Virus record (IMG/VR): IMGVR_UViG_3300037847_003354
Location: 1 to 22,422 of that record
Source of the DNA: a virus
DNA: 22,422 bases
Direction: 5' to 3' (one strand)
Part shown: positions 9,801-17,643 of the stretch, one piece after another
How the letters are laid out: the number at the start of each line of letters is the position of its first letter
Numbering within the stretch: the stretch's first letter is position 1
Notes under the pieces: model-generated
Seen by the model: only the letters and a program-made list of their open reading frames with translations
What the model was told of the DNA's origin: nothing
Database searches by the model: none
Program-made: the position numbers and the translations under genes

Positions 9801-10836
9801 TAGTACCAATATTGTCAGCAATACGTGCATGAGCGACCTTTGCCATAGGAACATCAGGTTGATAGTTCAGCACAGGACGTTCCATCTCATTAGATGGTGT
9901 ATTGACATACGGGTCATACTCGCCTGCTGCCTCTTCAAACCTCTGCACACCTTTTTCAATCAGTGCTTCTTCACGTGCATTTTGGTTTGCAACTACCTTG
10001 GCAACTAATTCGTCACCATTGGCTTGGTTGAGATTTGCAGCTTCAGTAAAGTTGCGCTCGTCAAGTACCTGCTTAGCTGCGTCATCCTTAGGAATGAGCG
10101 TAGTGCGTGGACGCAAAGAGAAGAATGCATCAGCAACACCAACAGCTCCACCTAAAGCAAAACTTTCCAACAAATTTTTGGCTCGAATTACATCAGGACT
10201 ATCGGAGTCACGGCTAGCCCAGGGAACCTGAACACCAAGCATGTCTTCCAAGGCAGTACCAAGGTTGCCAGCTTCATCTGTCTGCTCAGACACTGCCTCA
10301 ACAGCAGTACCTACACCAAGGTCTACAGCAATCTTGCCAAGGACCTGAGTACGACGAAGAGCAGATGCAGCTTGTACACCTTTACCAAGCTTGCCTGCAG
10401 CAGCAAGTCCCTGTGCACCCTTAGCAACTAGACCACCACCAGTGAGGGTGGGAATAATGATGCCAGAGGCGTCACGGATGAATTTATTGACACCGTTCAT
10501 CTCTCGATCACGACCATGGTGCTCATCCCACCACTCATCAGCAGGTTTAAGCCAGGGGATTAAAGAGGCAGCGTCGAATGCTGTGTCAATGACACCTGCA
10601 CCAACGCTAGCCACTTGTCCTACGACAGGAGTCTCAAGGACTCGATCACCCAGGTGCTTGCTATCTTCTTTTTCTTTTTCAGCAGCAGCGGCAGCCTTAC
10701 GCTTTTCATCCTCACGAGCTTCAGCATCACGTTGCTCTTGAATGCGTCGTTCTTCCTCCCGCTGTGCATTAAGGAGACGTTCCTCCTCTTCTAGTGGATC
10801 ATAATTAATTCGATCCAGTTCATTTGTAATATCCAT
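6886..10836 (-). CDS. Internal virion (core/ejection) protein, gp16-like
   Basis: 1316 residues, close to T7 gp16 (1318), and in the gp16 position between the gp15-like gene and the fibre. The first ~60 residues are a charged coiled coil (EEEERLLNAQREEERR, DEKRKAAAAAEKEKED) where T7 gp16 carries a transglycosylase domain; I see no lysozyme-type motif here. Apolar stretches occur at about 70-100 (VGQVASVGAGVIDTAFDAAS), about 126-150 (GIIIPTLTGGGLVAKGAQG) and about 957-980 (YMMGSSVVMGAALMAAQGLI). They could insert in membranes during DNA ejection. The middle is long and helical. The C-terminus (QLNQGNYAEASDTADAIKQL) is helical too. In T7-like phages gp16 is ejected into the cell and helps form the channel and pull in DNA. 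The start ATG overlaps the previous stop (TAATG) and has no Shine-Dalgarno sequence. Confidence 0.88.
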   Translation of the reverse strand: MDITNELDRINYDPLEEEERLLNAQREEERRIQEQRDAEAREDEKRKAAAAAEKEKEDSKHLGDRVLETPVVGQVASVGAGVIDTAFDAASLIPWLKPADEWWDEHHGRDREMNGVNKFIRDASGIIIPTLTGGGLVAKGAQGLAAAGKLGKGVQAASALRRTQVLGKIAVDLGVGTAVEAVSEQTDEAGNLGTALEDMLGVQVPWASRDSDSPDVIRAKNLLESFALGGAVGVADAFFSLRPRTTLIPKDDAAKQVLDERNFTEAANLNQANGDELVAKVVANQNAREEALIEKGVQRFEEAAGEYDPYVNTPSNEMERPVLNYQPDVPMAKVAHARIADNIGTTYGAAPPVASEYFMKEILRADAPGRSVLLDDIVKKAKPEFDARIKTLNGTETVNAAEQKKALNALTEAVTKSDPEEFKKLVEKSLDFTEDRIVVGGEKIKLLTTAGAKQATEVLMRGLDIISPSKLRASAMVTNQAATDQAILSTAVDVIGDSVNTASQQEMIIDNLALLIREVGVHKSIKGTGLNAVKFLEEAKRADTLDVDWWANEADHFTEAVAEHTRKATELASELKTVAKQNPEYLKPLYREMAKTGGKVDSIHALNKLVENRLGFWKKAFRDGSPEMPSNLVREIQTARYNSVLTGLAPVRAAAGAAIALVGKPLTVFAGSAGGRIFGGKEGADAWKRAMYTYGGVVENFQRGFNNLQTEWKYALDNPRASANHARKDLQVNALDDYETLEEMSSQWYQDGHFGKVAVWNMTKLLSRFNDHAIPRFGLNSMRAIDGFTKSFSASMAARAKAYDDLLSQSRGAFNEADFQKMQRNIYNEMFDADGLMKADSANVAQDAAAFAAGEINLNLDSEVVDSLENVMRNFPVMKSIFMFPRTGVNALELAATFSPGNAVAAITNGKLNLALGKARRVFAAQSERQIKDVMSEHGLAGFGPEAFKQLQSEYIGRYMMGSSVVMGAALMAAQGLITGSGPQDDAEKRRMQAMGYKPFSITNPITGESFSYQGLEPFDSFLGLTADIVTNFNRVDEAVTEDWFRALAHSISMNISQKTFLSGFEPLAALISGDPSALNRFMVNNTDQLIPGAGIRSILNKAITPQLKDVENNYQGWLANRNKWLIGDGIEDYLDIYTGDPINYTDPWTRAWNTFAPFFKVNPGMEPWRQQLLASGWDNLQTVRRNRTDGQPLKPEERQFINNWIAQNYKLGERVEKLFNAGPKFWDKKMKEYVKERGLKTQEEYPIKETLLHQLLDELHNDAFRAGFDALSSTNADYAARKEMTSYRDSQLNQGNYAEASDTADAIKQLTEIPR

Positions 10837-13655
10837 TAGTTAGCAGGAGTAAGACGTTCAACAACTTGTGGGTTCATATTTTGACTTTGCTGCCAAGGTG
10901 AAGGACCAAAGGCAATAGGTTGTGCACGCGCAGCTTCAATAATTGCTCTCTCTCTAACTGAGGCTTTATCAGAGGGACCAATCCAAGGTTGGATACCACG
11001 CTCACGGAGCAACGTCAGACCCAGTAGATCTTGAGTACGTTGGTTAAAGCGAGCATCGAGCGGTACACCAGCACGTTGTACAACACCGGGCAAAGTGTTA
11101 CCGATGAATTGATAGCGACCTGCAGCATGGACACGACCAGCTTTTTGCAACTCAATAACTTGACCAACAGTCAAATCAACCAAGTTGGCACCAATAATGC
11201 CTTTACTAGGACCACTGCGTCCAACGACCGTGCGTCCACCGTCAGCACCACCTTCGTTCATTGCGTTATAACCACCAACAGGATCAGACTCATACTTACC
11301 CAACACGTCCAATGCTCGTGATTGGGTCGGAGTCATTTGGTAGTTACGGGTATATACCGACTGTCCACCAGCAGACATAATCATAATGTCAGTGTTGGTA
11401 GGAGAAGGGTAGTTACGCAAGAATGAATAACGTGGAGGGATTACAGCCTCCATCTCGATAGCAGCTTCAATTTTGTTAAGAGCATCTTTGCTTTCCTCAC
11501 GCATACCATGTGCATCCATTTGCTTAAGCAATACTTCTGCGTAGCTATAGCTAGAACCATCAGGCTTTCTAGCTTTACGCTGAATCATTTGAATTTGAGG
11601 AACAATAGTTGGCTTCAAACCAGTATTGAGCTGCTCAGCGACTTTTTTAAGGGGATCAATATCGACAAGCTTAGTAGTAATACCAGAGGGGTTTTGTAAA
11701 AGGGCTTCGTTAATAGAAGATTCAGTGGCTTCATAATCACTAGTTTTTAGTTCTCTTTCCGTAGCATTCTTAAAGACTCCGGAACGGTATCCATCTTTTG
11801 CAACGTCAGTATCAAGAGCGTATTCACCTACATCTGTACCTTTGTTATACTCTTCGTTAAAAATTCCAATAGCTTGTTTGTATGCTTGGCTGTCTAACAA
11901 ACCGTCTTTACGCGCCTGAATATAATCAGTGCTGAATTTACGTAAAGCGTAATCAGCCATGATACCTAAAGATCGGTGTGTTGTTTTACCGTAAGTATTA
12001 GCACGATCACTCAGATAGTCTCGAATATGCTTGTCAGCTTTAGACCGTTCGTTATCAGAAGGTGCGGTGTTGTTTGTAGCTTTGGCTTTCTTTGCCAGAT
12101 CAACACGAGTTTCATAGGAAACAGGAAGCTTCATAGCCTCCTCAGCAGACATAAGACCGTATTTGATCTTTTCCTCTGCCAGGTCTACAAACGGTTTTTC
12201 ATCAACAGCTTCGGGAGTGAACTCACGAAACTTTTCTAGCGTTAAAATATGCTCATTATATAGAGGACCTTTTTTGCGGTATTGCTCCTGAAGATCGTCA
12301 ATATTTTCATTAGAAAGATCTATTTGATTATCTTCTTCAGTGACATCCTCAATCAGTTGATTAAGCATTCGGTCATGGTCTTTTTTAACAGCCATTTGCT
12401 CAGCTCGCTGTTCAGCCGTATAACGGTTGTAGACACGTTGAGCACGCTGTTGATTGATACTTAAAAAGTCGGCACGGAACAGCTCACCCAGGGTTTTGTT
12501 CCCCATTGACGGAAGCGTGGAGTTAGCAATTTCTGTAATCTCATCATCACTAAAACCAACAGGCACACCATTGACAATCTGACGTGGTGTTTCCATCAAT
12601 TTGAAAAGACGTTCGCGTGCCTCCTGCCTTCCGTTGGGAAGAAGAAATTGAAGACCAGCAAATGCTTTATGGAAGCGTCTTGCTGCACTAGGCTCAACTC
12701 TACTTTGAAAAACAGAGTTTTCTAAGGCTTGGATCTTGTCGAGCTTTTGTAGATTAAGTTCATTCTGAAGGGTACTAGAAACAATGGCATCTGCTTGCTG
12801 GCGCATCTTGCGCAATGCAGGCACAAGCATCGACGGCTTGATGCCATACATACCATTCTGCTTCAAATAGCCGTGCAATACCTGTTGAGCAACAAAAGCT
12901 TTGTCACGACTAGAGACTGCTTGTGAAGGAGTACCGTCTATAAATGTACCGTTTGGACCATAAAGTTTGACTTTAGTTTGGTTGTCGTTAGCAAACATAT
13001 TTTGCAAAGTAATACCAAACCGTTCAGACGCATAATCAAGTCTTGCTTGCCTTACTGCAACACTTAGGCCGTGAGTATTTTGCCGCATCTGGGCAACTTC
13101 AATTGGATCAGCACCAGCTTCTTCAGCAGATCTGGCACCGGCAAGAACATCAGTAGATTGAATGAAAAGGTTTTGATTAGTATAGTCGTCAGCAATATAA
13201 CCTTCTGCATCCTTGCGATCTGCAAGATCTTGAGTATAAAGTCTAGTTATTTCTTCATTATACTCTTTATCATACTTTTGTTTTTTAAAGCCAACATAGG
13301 CTTCAGCTGCAGACTTGCTTAGTGATGCAAGATTTTTGTAAATATCTTCACGATTTTGACCAGCGAGTTTGCGGCGAGCCTCCGCTTCTTCGAGTCGAAT
13401 CTTGGCATTATCTTTGCGGACCTCATTGTTGAGATCCATCATCCGATAAGACTCACTACGGAACTCATCCTCCTGATCCATAGCTCTATGGAAGGAGTTT
13501 AGATATGAAGCAGTGTTCGCGATATCTGCATCTCGTACAGCTTGAAGACCGCGTACGGTTTCTTCTGCCTGTTCAAGGATGCGTCTAGATGTATCGGGAA
13601 CCTGCAGTGGTTTGAACCCTCTATTTTCTTGGGCGTACCCTTGAAATTTAGACAT
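10836..13655 (-). CDS. Internal virion protein, gp15-like, with C-terminal lysozyme-like domain
   Basis: 939 residues against 747 for T7 gp15. The N-terminal three quarters is a long charged helical region (LEEAEARRKLAGQNRED, then TRLYTQDLADRKDAEGYIAD), as expected of a core protein stacked on the portal and ejected into the periplasm. The last ~166 residues (about 774-939) look like a lysozyme or lytic-transglycosylase fold. ALDVLGKYESDPVGGYNAMN places a likely catalytic Glu at residue 789 (codon 11291-11289), followed by LVDLTVGQVIELQ and HAAGRYQFIGNTLPGVVQRA. The 'AxGRYQFI' and 'GQV' motifs are typical of virion-bound peptidoglycan hydrolases. It likely cuts the cell wall locally during DNA entry. 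The extra length over T7 gp15 roughly equals this domain. The start ATG lacks a Shine-Dalgarno sequence and lies 6 nt after the gp14-like stop. Confidence 0.87.
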   Translation of the reverse strand: MSKFQGYAQENRGFKPLQVPDTSRRILEQAEETVRGLQAVRDADIANTASYLNSFHRAMDQEDEFRSESYRMMDLNNEVRKDNAKIRLEEAEARRKLAGQNREDIYKNLASLSKSAAEAYVGFKKQKYDKEYNEEITRLYTQDLADRKDAEGYIADDYTNQNLFIQSTDVLAGARSAEEAGADPIEVAQMRQNTHGLSVAVRQARLDYASERFGITLQNMFANDNQTKVKLYGPNGTFIDGTPSQAVSSRDKAFVAQQVLHGYLKQNGMYGIKPSMLVPALRKMRQQADAIVSSTLQNELNLQKLDKIQALENSVFQSRVEPSAARRFHKAFAGLQFLLPNGRQEARERLFKLMETPRQIVNGVPVGFSDDEITEIANSTLPSMGNKTLGELFRADFLSINQQRAQRVYNRYTAEQRAEQMAVKKDHDRMLNQLIEDVTEEDNQIDLSNENIDDLQEQYRKKGPLYNEHILTLEKFREFTPEAVDEKPFVDLAEEKIKYGLMSAEEAMKLPVSYETRVDLAKKAKATNNTAPSDNERSKADKHIRDYLSDRANTYGKTTHRSLGIMADYALRKFSTDYIQARKDGLLDSQAYKQAIGIFNEEYNKGTDVGEYALDTDVAKDGYRSGVFKNATERELKTSDYEATESSINEALLQNPSGITTKLVDIDPLKKVAEQLNTGLKPTIVPQIQMIQRKARKPDGSSYSYAEVLLKQMDAHGMREESKDALNKIEAAIEMEAVIPPRYSFLRNYPSPTNTDIMIMSAGGQSVYTRNYQMTPTQSRALDVLGKYESDPVGGYNAMNEGGADGGRTVVGRSGPSKGIIGANLVDLTVGQVIELQKAGRVHAAGRYQFIGNTLPGVVQRAGVPLDARFNQRTQDLLGLTLLRERGIQPWIGPSDKASVRERAIIEAARAQPIAFGPSPWQQSQNMNPQVVERLTPAN

Positions 13656-13661
13656 AATTAA

Positions 13662-14909
13662 TTAGAAGAATTTGTCGATCATTTGTGCTCCAAAACCTAC
13701 AGCAGCTGCAGCTCCAGCGACAACTGGATTACCTGACACCATACCAACAGTAGAAACAACACCTGCGACACCAGAAATACTCTGCAGGACAGGATTAGTA
13801 TCTTGAGCCATTTGATTTTGATTCTTAGCCCACACCGGTTTAACGGGTCTTGGTGGTTTAATTGCAAGAGGAAGTTTGGTTTCGAATGGCTTAGGAATAG
13901 CGGGTTGAATGGATGGCGACAACTGACGCTGTGCATAGGCAGCCATATCAGCGCCAAACTTTTGCTGTTGAATAGCAGCAACACGCTTTTCGTAAGAATC
14001 CGCAGCAGACAAAAGAGATCTACCCAACTGTTCGCGTGACATGTTGAACTGTTCAGTAGTAATACCAAGAGCCTTAGCTACTTGATCTTGCTGTGCTTTA
14101 AGACCTCTAACGGTGCTTCTTTTTTGCTGTCGTGCCTGTCGAGTTCGCAGTCGACGACCTCTTTCAATAAAGCCTTTTTCACCAAGCTGTGCATCGACAA
14201 TCTCGCGATCAATATCGATGGCTTGCTGTGATTTAGTAAGTTGATCAGCAATCAAAGCAGAGTTGACACCAGCAAGAGCCTGAATAGATTGCAGTGACCG
14301 TTGAGCAGTTCTACCAGCACGACCACGTGAACGTGACGCACCTTCTTCCTGCAGTGCTTGTAAACGGTTTTTGTATTGCTGCGTGTTGCTCTCAGCTTTA
14401 GCTTGCTGTTCACGTAGTTTCAGAGATTTCTGACGGTTTTCAGCCTGCAGTGTCTCCTGCTCAGCACCTAGTGAGAGCAGAGCTTTACTAGTCTGGAAAC
14501 CTCTTACAGCATCCTTAATACCTCTTTGCGCAGTATCGTACTGATACTTGCTATCAATGATTTGCTTTTGATAAGCAAGATTAGTTTCATCAGTCTCGAA
14601 TGCGTTAGCAAGAATTCGTTCATTAAAAACTTTTTCTTCACCCTCAAGCGCTTCCTTTTCAGCCTGTTGGTTAAAAATAAGCTGATCAACAAAGTTGCGT
14701 TCAGACTGCTCAAAAGCTTCTAGTTTTGCATCTTCGCGAATACTGCGAATCTGCATATTTGCCTTATAAGTATCCTTCGCTTGTTCGTCACGAAGTTGCT
14801 TATCTACCTTATTTTGGTAAATAGATGAATAGAAACGGTTAAGACCCTGTGCATAATTAGAGAGCTGTGTCTCCTTATTAGCCTTATATATTTTTTTACT
14901 GTCGCTCAT
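13662..14909 (-). CDS. Internal virion protein, gp14-like
   Basis: 415 residues from the ATG at 14909, in the gp14 position between tail tube B and the gp15-like gene. T7 gp14 is only 196 residues, so the assignment rests on position and character. The protein is almost all charged helix (LREQQAKAESNTQQYKNRLQ; RGRRLRTRQARQQKRSTVRG), with a proline-rich linker (IQPAIPKPFETKLPLAIKPP) and a Gly/Ala/Val-rich apolar tail at about 377-415 (SGVAGVVSTVGMVSGNPVVA, AAAAVGFGAQM). That tail could enter a membrane, fitting gp14's known role at the outer membrane during ejection. A TTG three bases upstream (14912) is also in frame, but the ATG is preferred. A strong Shine-Dalgarno sequence (AGGAGGG, 14920-14914) precedes it, and the ATG overlaps the tube B stop (TGATG). 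Confidence 0.8.
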   Translation of the reverse strand: MSDSKKIYKANKETQLSNYAQGLNRFYSSIYQNKVDKQLRDEQAKDTYKANMQIRSIREDAKLEAFEQSERNFVDQLIFNQQAEKEALEGEEKVFNERILANAFETDETNLAYQKQIIDSKYQYDTAQRGIKDAVRGFQTSKALLSLGAEQETLQAENRQKSLKLREQQAKAESNTQQYKNRLQALQEEGASRSRGRAGRTAQRSLQSIQALAGVNSALIADQLTKSQQAIDIDREIVDAQLGEKGFIERGRRLRTRQARQQKRSTVRGLKAQQDQVAKALGITTEQFNMSREQLGRSLLSAADSYEKRVAAIQQQKFGADMAAYAQRQLSPSIQPAIPKPFETKLPLAIKPPRPVKPVWAKNQNQMAQDTNPVLQSISGVAGVVSTVGMVSGNPVVAGAAAAVGFGAQMIDKFF

Positions 14910-16960
14910 CAAGCCCTCCTATAATATTTGGTAGAGTAGTTTCCTTCCCACATAGCTGAATTTAGTGAAACAATATAAGGGTTGTCGCTAAATACTTTTA
15001 AAGTGTAACTAGTATTACGTTGGTTAATTGGCACCGTAAAAACATTACGGTCTTCAATCGGAACTTGATCAAGCAGCGAGTAACCAGCATTGAAGATCGT
15101 ACCTGCAATAGTTTTTTCTGCTTCGTTATTAGCAGTTACTTTAAACTGCAAGCCGCCTGACAAGCCAACAGAAAACAGCATACGTGCAATAGTCAGGTAG
15201 GCTGTGTAATCAACAGTCTCCCCACTTCGATAAAACAGCCTAGGAAGATTAACTGAGAAGTTAAGCTTATATCCAACCTTCCAATTCAAAGAACTATAAT
15301 CCTTACCTGTAAGAACAAAATGATTACCACCTGACGTACTGGTAGTAGGAGTAAGGAAAAGACCAGACGCTGTAGAACCTGAAGTAGCATCTTGGACACA
15401 AACTGGCGTTAGTCCAGGAATTAACTCAAAGGGAACAAACAACTTAGTAGTTTTAGTTGCTGCGTCGTATGTCTTAGATGTAGGAGCAACCATAAAATCA
15501 AATGATGGGTTGCCACTAACAGTGGTTGTACTTGTAGGTAATGCGTTGAGCTTGGAAGTCAAGAGTGTCATCTGTCCGACACCTTTGACAACAGCAATCA
15601 TGGTGTCTGTGTCAGTCGCAAAGAACTGCACATCACCAGGCATTTCCCAGCTATACCAGGCACGCATGAGAGTCTGATCACCCTCAACGTATGACCTGTA
15701 GTAGTAGATCTTTTTACTTGCTTGTCCGTACAGTCCAATGAAAGAGTTCTGTGTATCAGAAAACATTGAAGACACTGACTGAGGAATGTACTGTGTAATA
15801 GTTTTTCCTAAGTCAACGAACAAAGGACTAGCACCTTGACCTTGTGTCTGCATACCAAACACACGGCAATAGTCAGTAGTCTTGTTAATGAAGACCATGT
15901 TGGTTCCGTTCTCAACGGGTGCTACAACAGGGTCAACCTCATAGTTGGAGATACTTTTGATGACAGCCTGTGTAGGGCTAAGAATGCCAGTGTCGGAGAA
16001 CAGCATGAACTGCTGCTGTTGACTGAACAACACAACACCCTGAGAAACAGGAACAGCTGCTGTCAGCGTGACAGGACGAAGGCTTACACACTTAAGATCA
16101 ATGGGATCAGCTTCAGTTTGGATCTGAGCTGAATTGACAAAGTAGTTGAAGAAGTTTTCTCCACGTGCAGGCTGGCTAAGGGTGACGTTGTCACCAGCCA
16201 AGAAACCAAGACGATTGTTTGCAAAGAAACCGTATGTCAATTTTTTGCCAATAAATCCTGGGGAAGGATTAGTGACATCATCACCGACAGTACGATTATC
16301 AAATGTAATTGCACTGAAAGTAAAGTTATTAGCACTTGTACGTACCAACTTATGTGGCATAGTGGCATTATCCAAGCCTTGAGATACGCCTGGCTTTACC
16401 GTTTCATTCCAAGTAGTGCCATCAGATTTGACATAGAAGTCATCCTCTGCTGCAGATGTATTACTAACCTTATAAACAGCACCGCTGTTAGAGCTAGCAC
16501 TAGGCAGATTAGCAATACTGTCAACAGTAGCTGCAATAGAACCACTGACATTGGTTGACGACATTGCAGTTGTAATCGTCTTGTTAATAACGATTATTTG
16601 ATCCTGCCTTGAGATCACATGAAAATCATTGTGATTACCATTTAGGTACGTTTGACTAGTACCGTTTGTCATTGTGGCTGCTGTGCCATCAGTGTTCCAC
16701 AGCTGGATTTGCTGTGCCTTGATAACACCTACATATGCTTCAGTACTGGAGACACGAAAATAAAACCAATGACCAGCTGCATATGTGGTGGATGATCCAA
16801 GGTCTGCTTTCCAACTAAAGCCAGGGCGTTTAATAAGACCGAAAGTCGGGTCTGGATATCCGTTAATAATTTCAGATACTTGATTAGGAAGCTTTTGATC
16901 GTCAGGTTGCGTGGATACACCACCCAGAAAATCAGGAATTTGTTGAGTGATGTTTGCCAT
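14909..16960 (-). CDS. Tail tubular protein B (tail nozzle), gp12-like
   Basis: 683 residues (T7 gp12 is 794). The N-terminus MANITQQIPDFLGGVSTQPD, then QKLPNQVSEIINGYPDPTFG and LIKRPGF, is the hallmark of T7-family tail tube B proteins. The rest is beta-rich, with segments such as FISKTTDY-like strands (actual MVFINKTTDYCRVFGMQTQG), ASKKIYYYRSYVEGD and MRAWYSWEMPGDVQFF typical of the family. It forms the distal part of the short tail and holds fibres together with tube A. The C-terminus (VSLNSAMWEGNYSTKYYRRA) is intact. The start overlaps the tube A stop (TAATG), so the two are probably translated together in matched amounts. No clear Shine-Dalgarno sequence precedes it. Confidence 0.95.
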   Translation of the reverse strand: MANITQQIPDFLGGVSTQPDDQKLPNQVSEIINGYPDPTFGLIKRPGFSWKADLGSSTTYAAGHWFYFRVSSTEAYVGVIKAQQIQLWNTDGTAATMTNGTSQTYLNGNHNDFHVISRQDQIIVINKTITTAMSSTNVSGSIAATVDSIANLPSASSNSGAVYKVSNTSAAEDDFYVKSDGTTWNETVKPGVSQGLDNATMPHKLVRTSANNFTFSAITFDNRTVGDDVTNPSPGFIGKKLTYGFFANNRLGFLAGDNVTLSQPARGENFFNYFVNSAQIQTEADPIDLKCVSLRPVTLTAAVPVSQGVVLFSQQQQFMLFSDTGILSPTQAVIKSISNYEVDPVVAPVENGTNMVFINKTTDYCRVFGMQTQGQGASPLFVDLGKTITQYIPQSVSSMFSDTQNSFIGLYGQASKKIYYYRSYVEGDQTLMRAWYSWEMPGDVQFFATDTDTMIAVVKGVGQMTLLTSKLNALPTSTTTVSGNPSFDFMVAPTSKTYDAATKTTKLFVPFELIPGLTPVCVQDATSGSTASGLFLTPTTSTSGGNHFVLTGKDYSSLNWKVGYKLNFSVNLPRLFYRSGETVDYTAYLTIARMLFSVGLSGGLQFKVTANNEAEKTIAGTIFNAGYSLLDQVPIEDRNVFTVPINQRNTSYTLKVFSDNPYIVSLNSAMWEGNYSTKYYRRA
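14914..14920 (-). promoter_or_regulatory. Strong ribosome binding site of the gp14-like gene
   Basis: AGGAGGG lies inside the 3' end of the tail tube B gene. The ATG at 14909 follows four bases after its last G. The in-frame TTG at 14912 would be only one base away from the site, so this motif decides the start in favour of the ATG. It is one of the few good Shine-Dalgarno sites in the window. Confidence 0.8.
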
Positions 16961-17583
16961 TATTGTCGATAAAGAGCATTGTAGGGTTCATAACTGACGT
17001 AGAAGTTACCACCTTCGGGATGACCAAAGAAGGTAAAGTCGCCTTGATTGCATTCATATTCCATTGCCATTGCACGGTTGTATTGTTCCTTTTCCCTCAA
17101 CAGTTGATATTGGGTAGGGTCACCTACAACACGGCTAGAAAAGATTGTCGCTGCACGTGCAACGATGTAGTCACGAATAGGTTTAGGAAGATCACCCCAA
17201 TCAAAGAAATATACGACATCAACAGTGGGTGTTTCTGTCCATTGATATGTGTGATTTTGACGATCATAAAGTTTGCCGTTGCGTTGCACAGCATCCTTAT
17301 CTTTATTTGCATGATGATTAGACAGGTCAACCTGCAGCACATCAGTCGGAATAGTTATTTCTTTTGTGGTTGCATCAGGAACAAAAGAGTTTAGGTGATA
17401 TTCTTTATTGTATGTCCAGCCTTCAGCCTGCACTTCACGTGACACGTGGGTCAGTGTTTCAAAAGCGAGCGCAACGTCCGGGTTGGTGTTTTCAAGTTGA
17501 GTAACAGGAGCTTGGCCTACAGACATGAGAATCTCATTTACTGCAGTCAGTTGATCAGTTGTAGGTGAACTAGGGATAGCCAT
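16960..17583 (-). CDS. Tail tubular protein A (head-tail adaptor), gp11-like
   Basis: 207 residues, near the 196 of T7 gp11. The pattern LTAVNEILMSVGQAPVTQLE, then PDVALAFETLTHVSREVQAE and GWTYNKEY, is characteristic of the family. So is the C-terminal KPIRDYIVARAATIFSSRVV segment, followed by a helix with EKEQYNRAMAMEYE. The protein forms the dodecameric ring below the portal and carries the fibres and the tube B nozzle. It is the first gene after the capsid terminator; the ATG lies 18 nt downstream of the end of the terminator's T-tract. Its expression therefore needs readthrough of the terminator, unless there is a promoter that I cannot see. No Shine-Dalgarno sequence is obvious upstream. 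Confidence 0.95.
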   Translation of the reverse strand: MAIPSSPTTDQLTAVNEILMSVGQAPVTQLENTNPDVALAFETLTHVSREVQAEGWTYNKEYHLNSFVPDATTKEITIPTDVLQVDLSNHHANKDKDAVQRNGKLYDRQNHTYQWTETPTVDVVYFFDWGDLPKPIRDYIVARAATIFSSRVVGDPTQYQLLREKEQYNRAMAMEYECNQGDFTFFGHPEGGNFYVSYEPYNALYRQ

Positions 17584-17601
17584 AAAGAGATCTCGTTCAA
17601 T

Positions 17602-17629
17602 AAAAAAAAGGGACCCCGAAGGATCCCTT
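17602..17629 (-). terminator. Intrinsic terminator after the major capsid gene
   Basis: Read on the minus strand, AAGGGATCC - TTCG - GGGTCCCTT forms a 9-bp stem (one G·U pair) closed by a UUCG tetraloop, followed directly by a run of T. It starts 14 nt after the capsid stop and ends 18 nt before the tail tube A start. T7 has its single late terminator (T-phi) at the same place, just after gene 10, where partial readthrough lowers tail gene transcription relative to capsid. The same role is inferred here. Confidence 0.93.
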
Positions 17630-17643
17630 GTGTATAAATAAAA

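Noticed and set aside
14910-14912. TTG start for the gp14-like gene, giving one extra residue
   Set aside because: The ATG three bases later has the better distance from the AGGAGGG site and the usual TGATG overlap.
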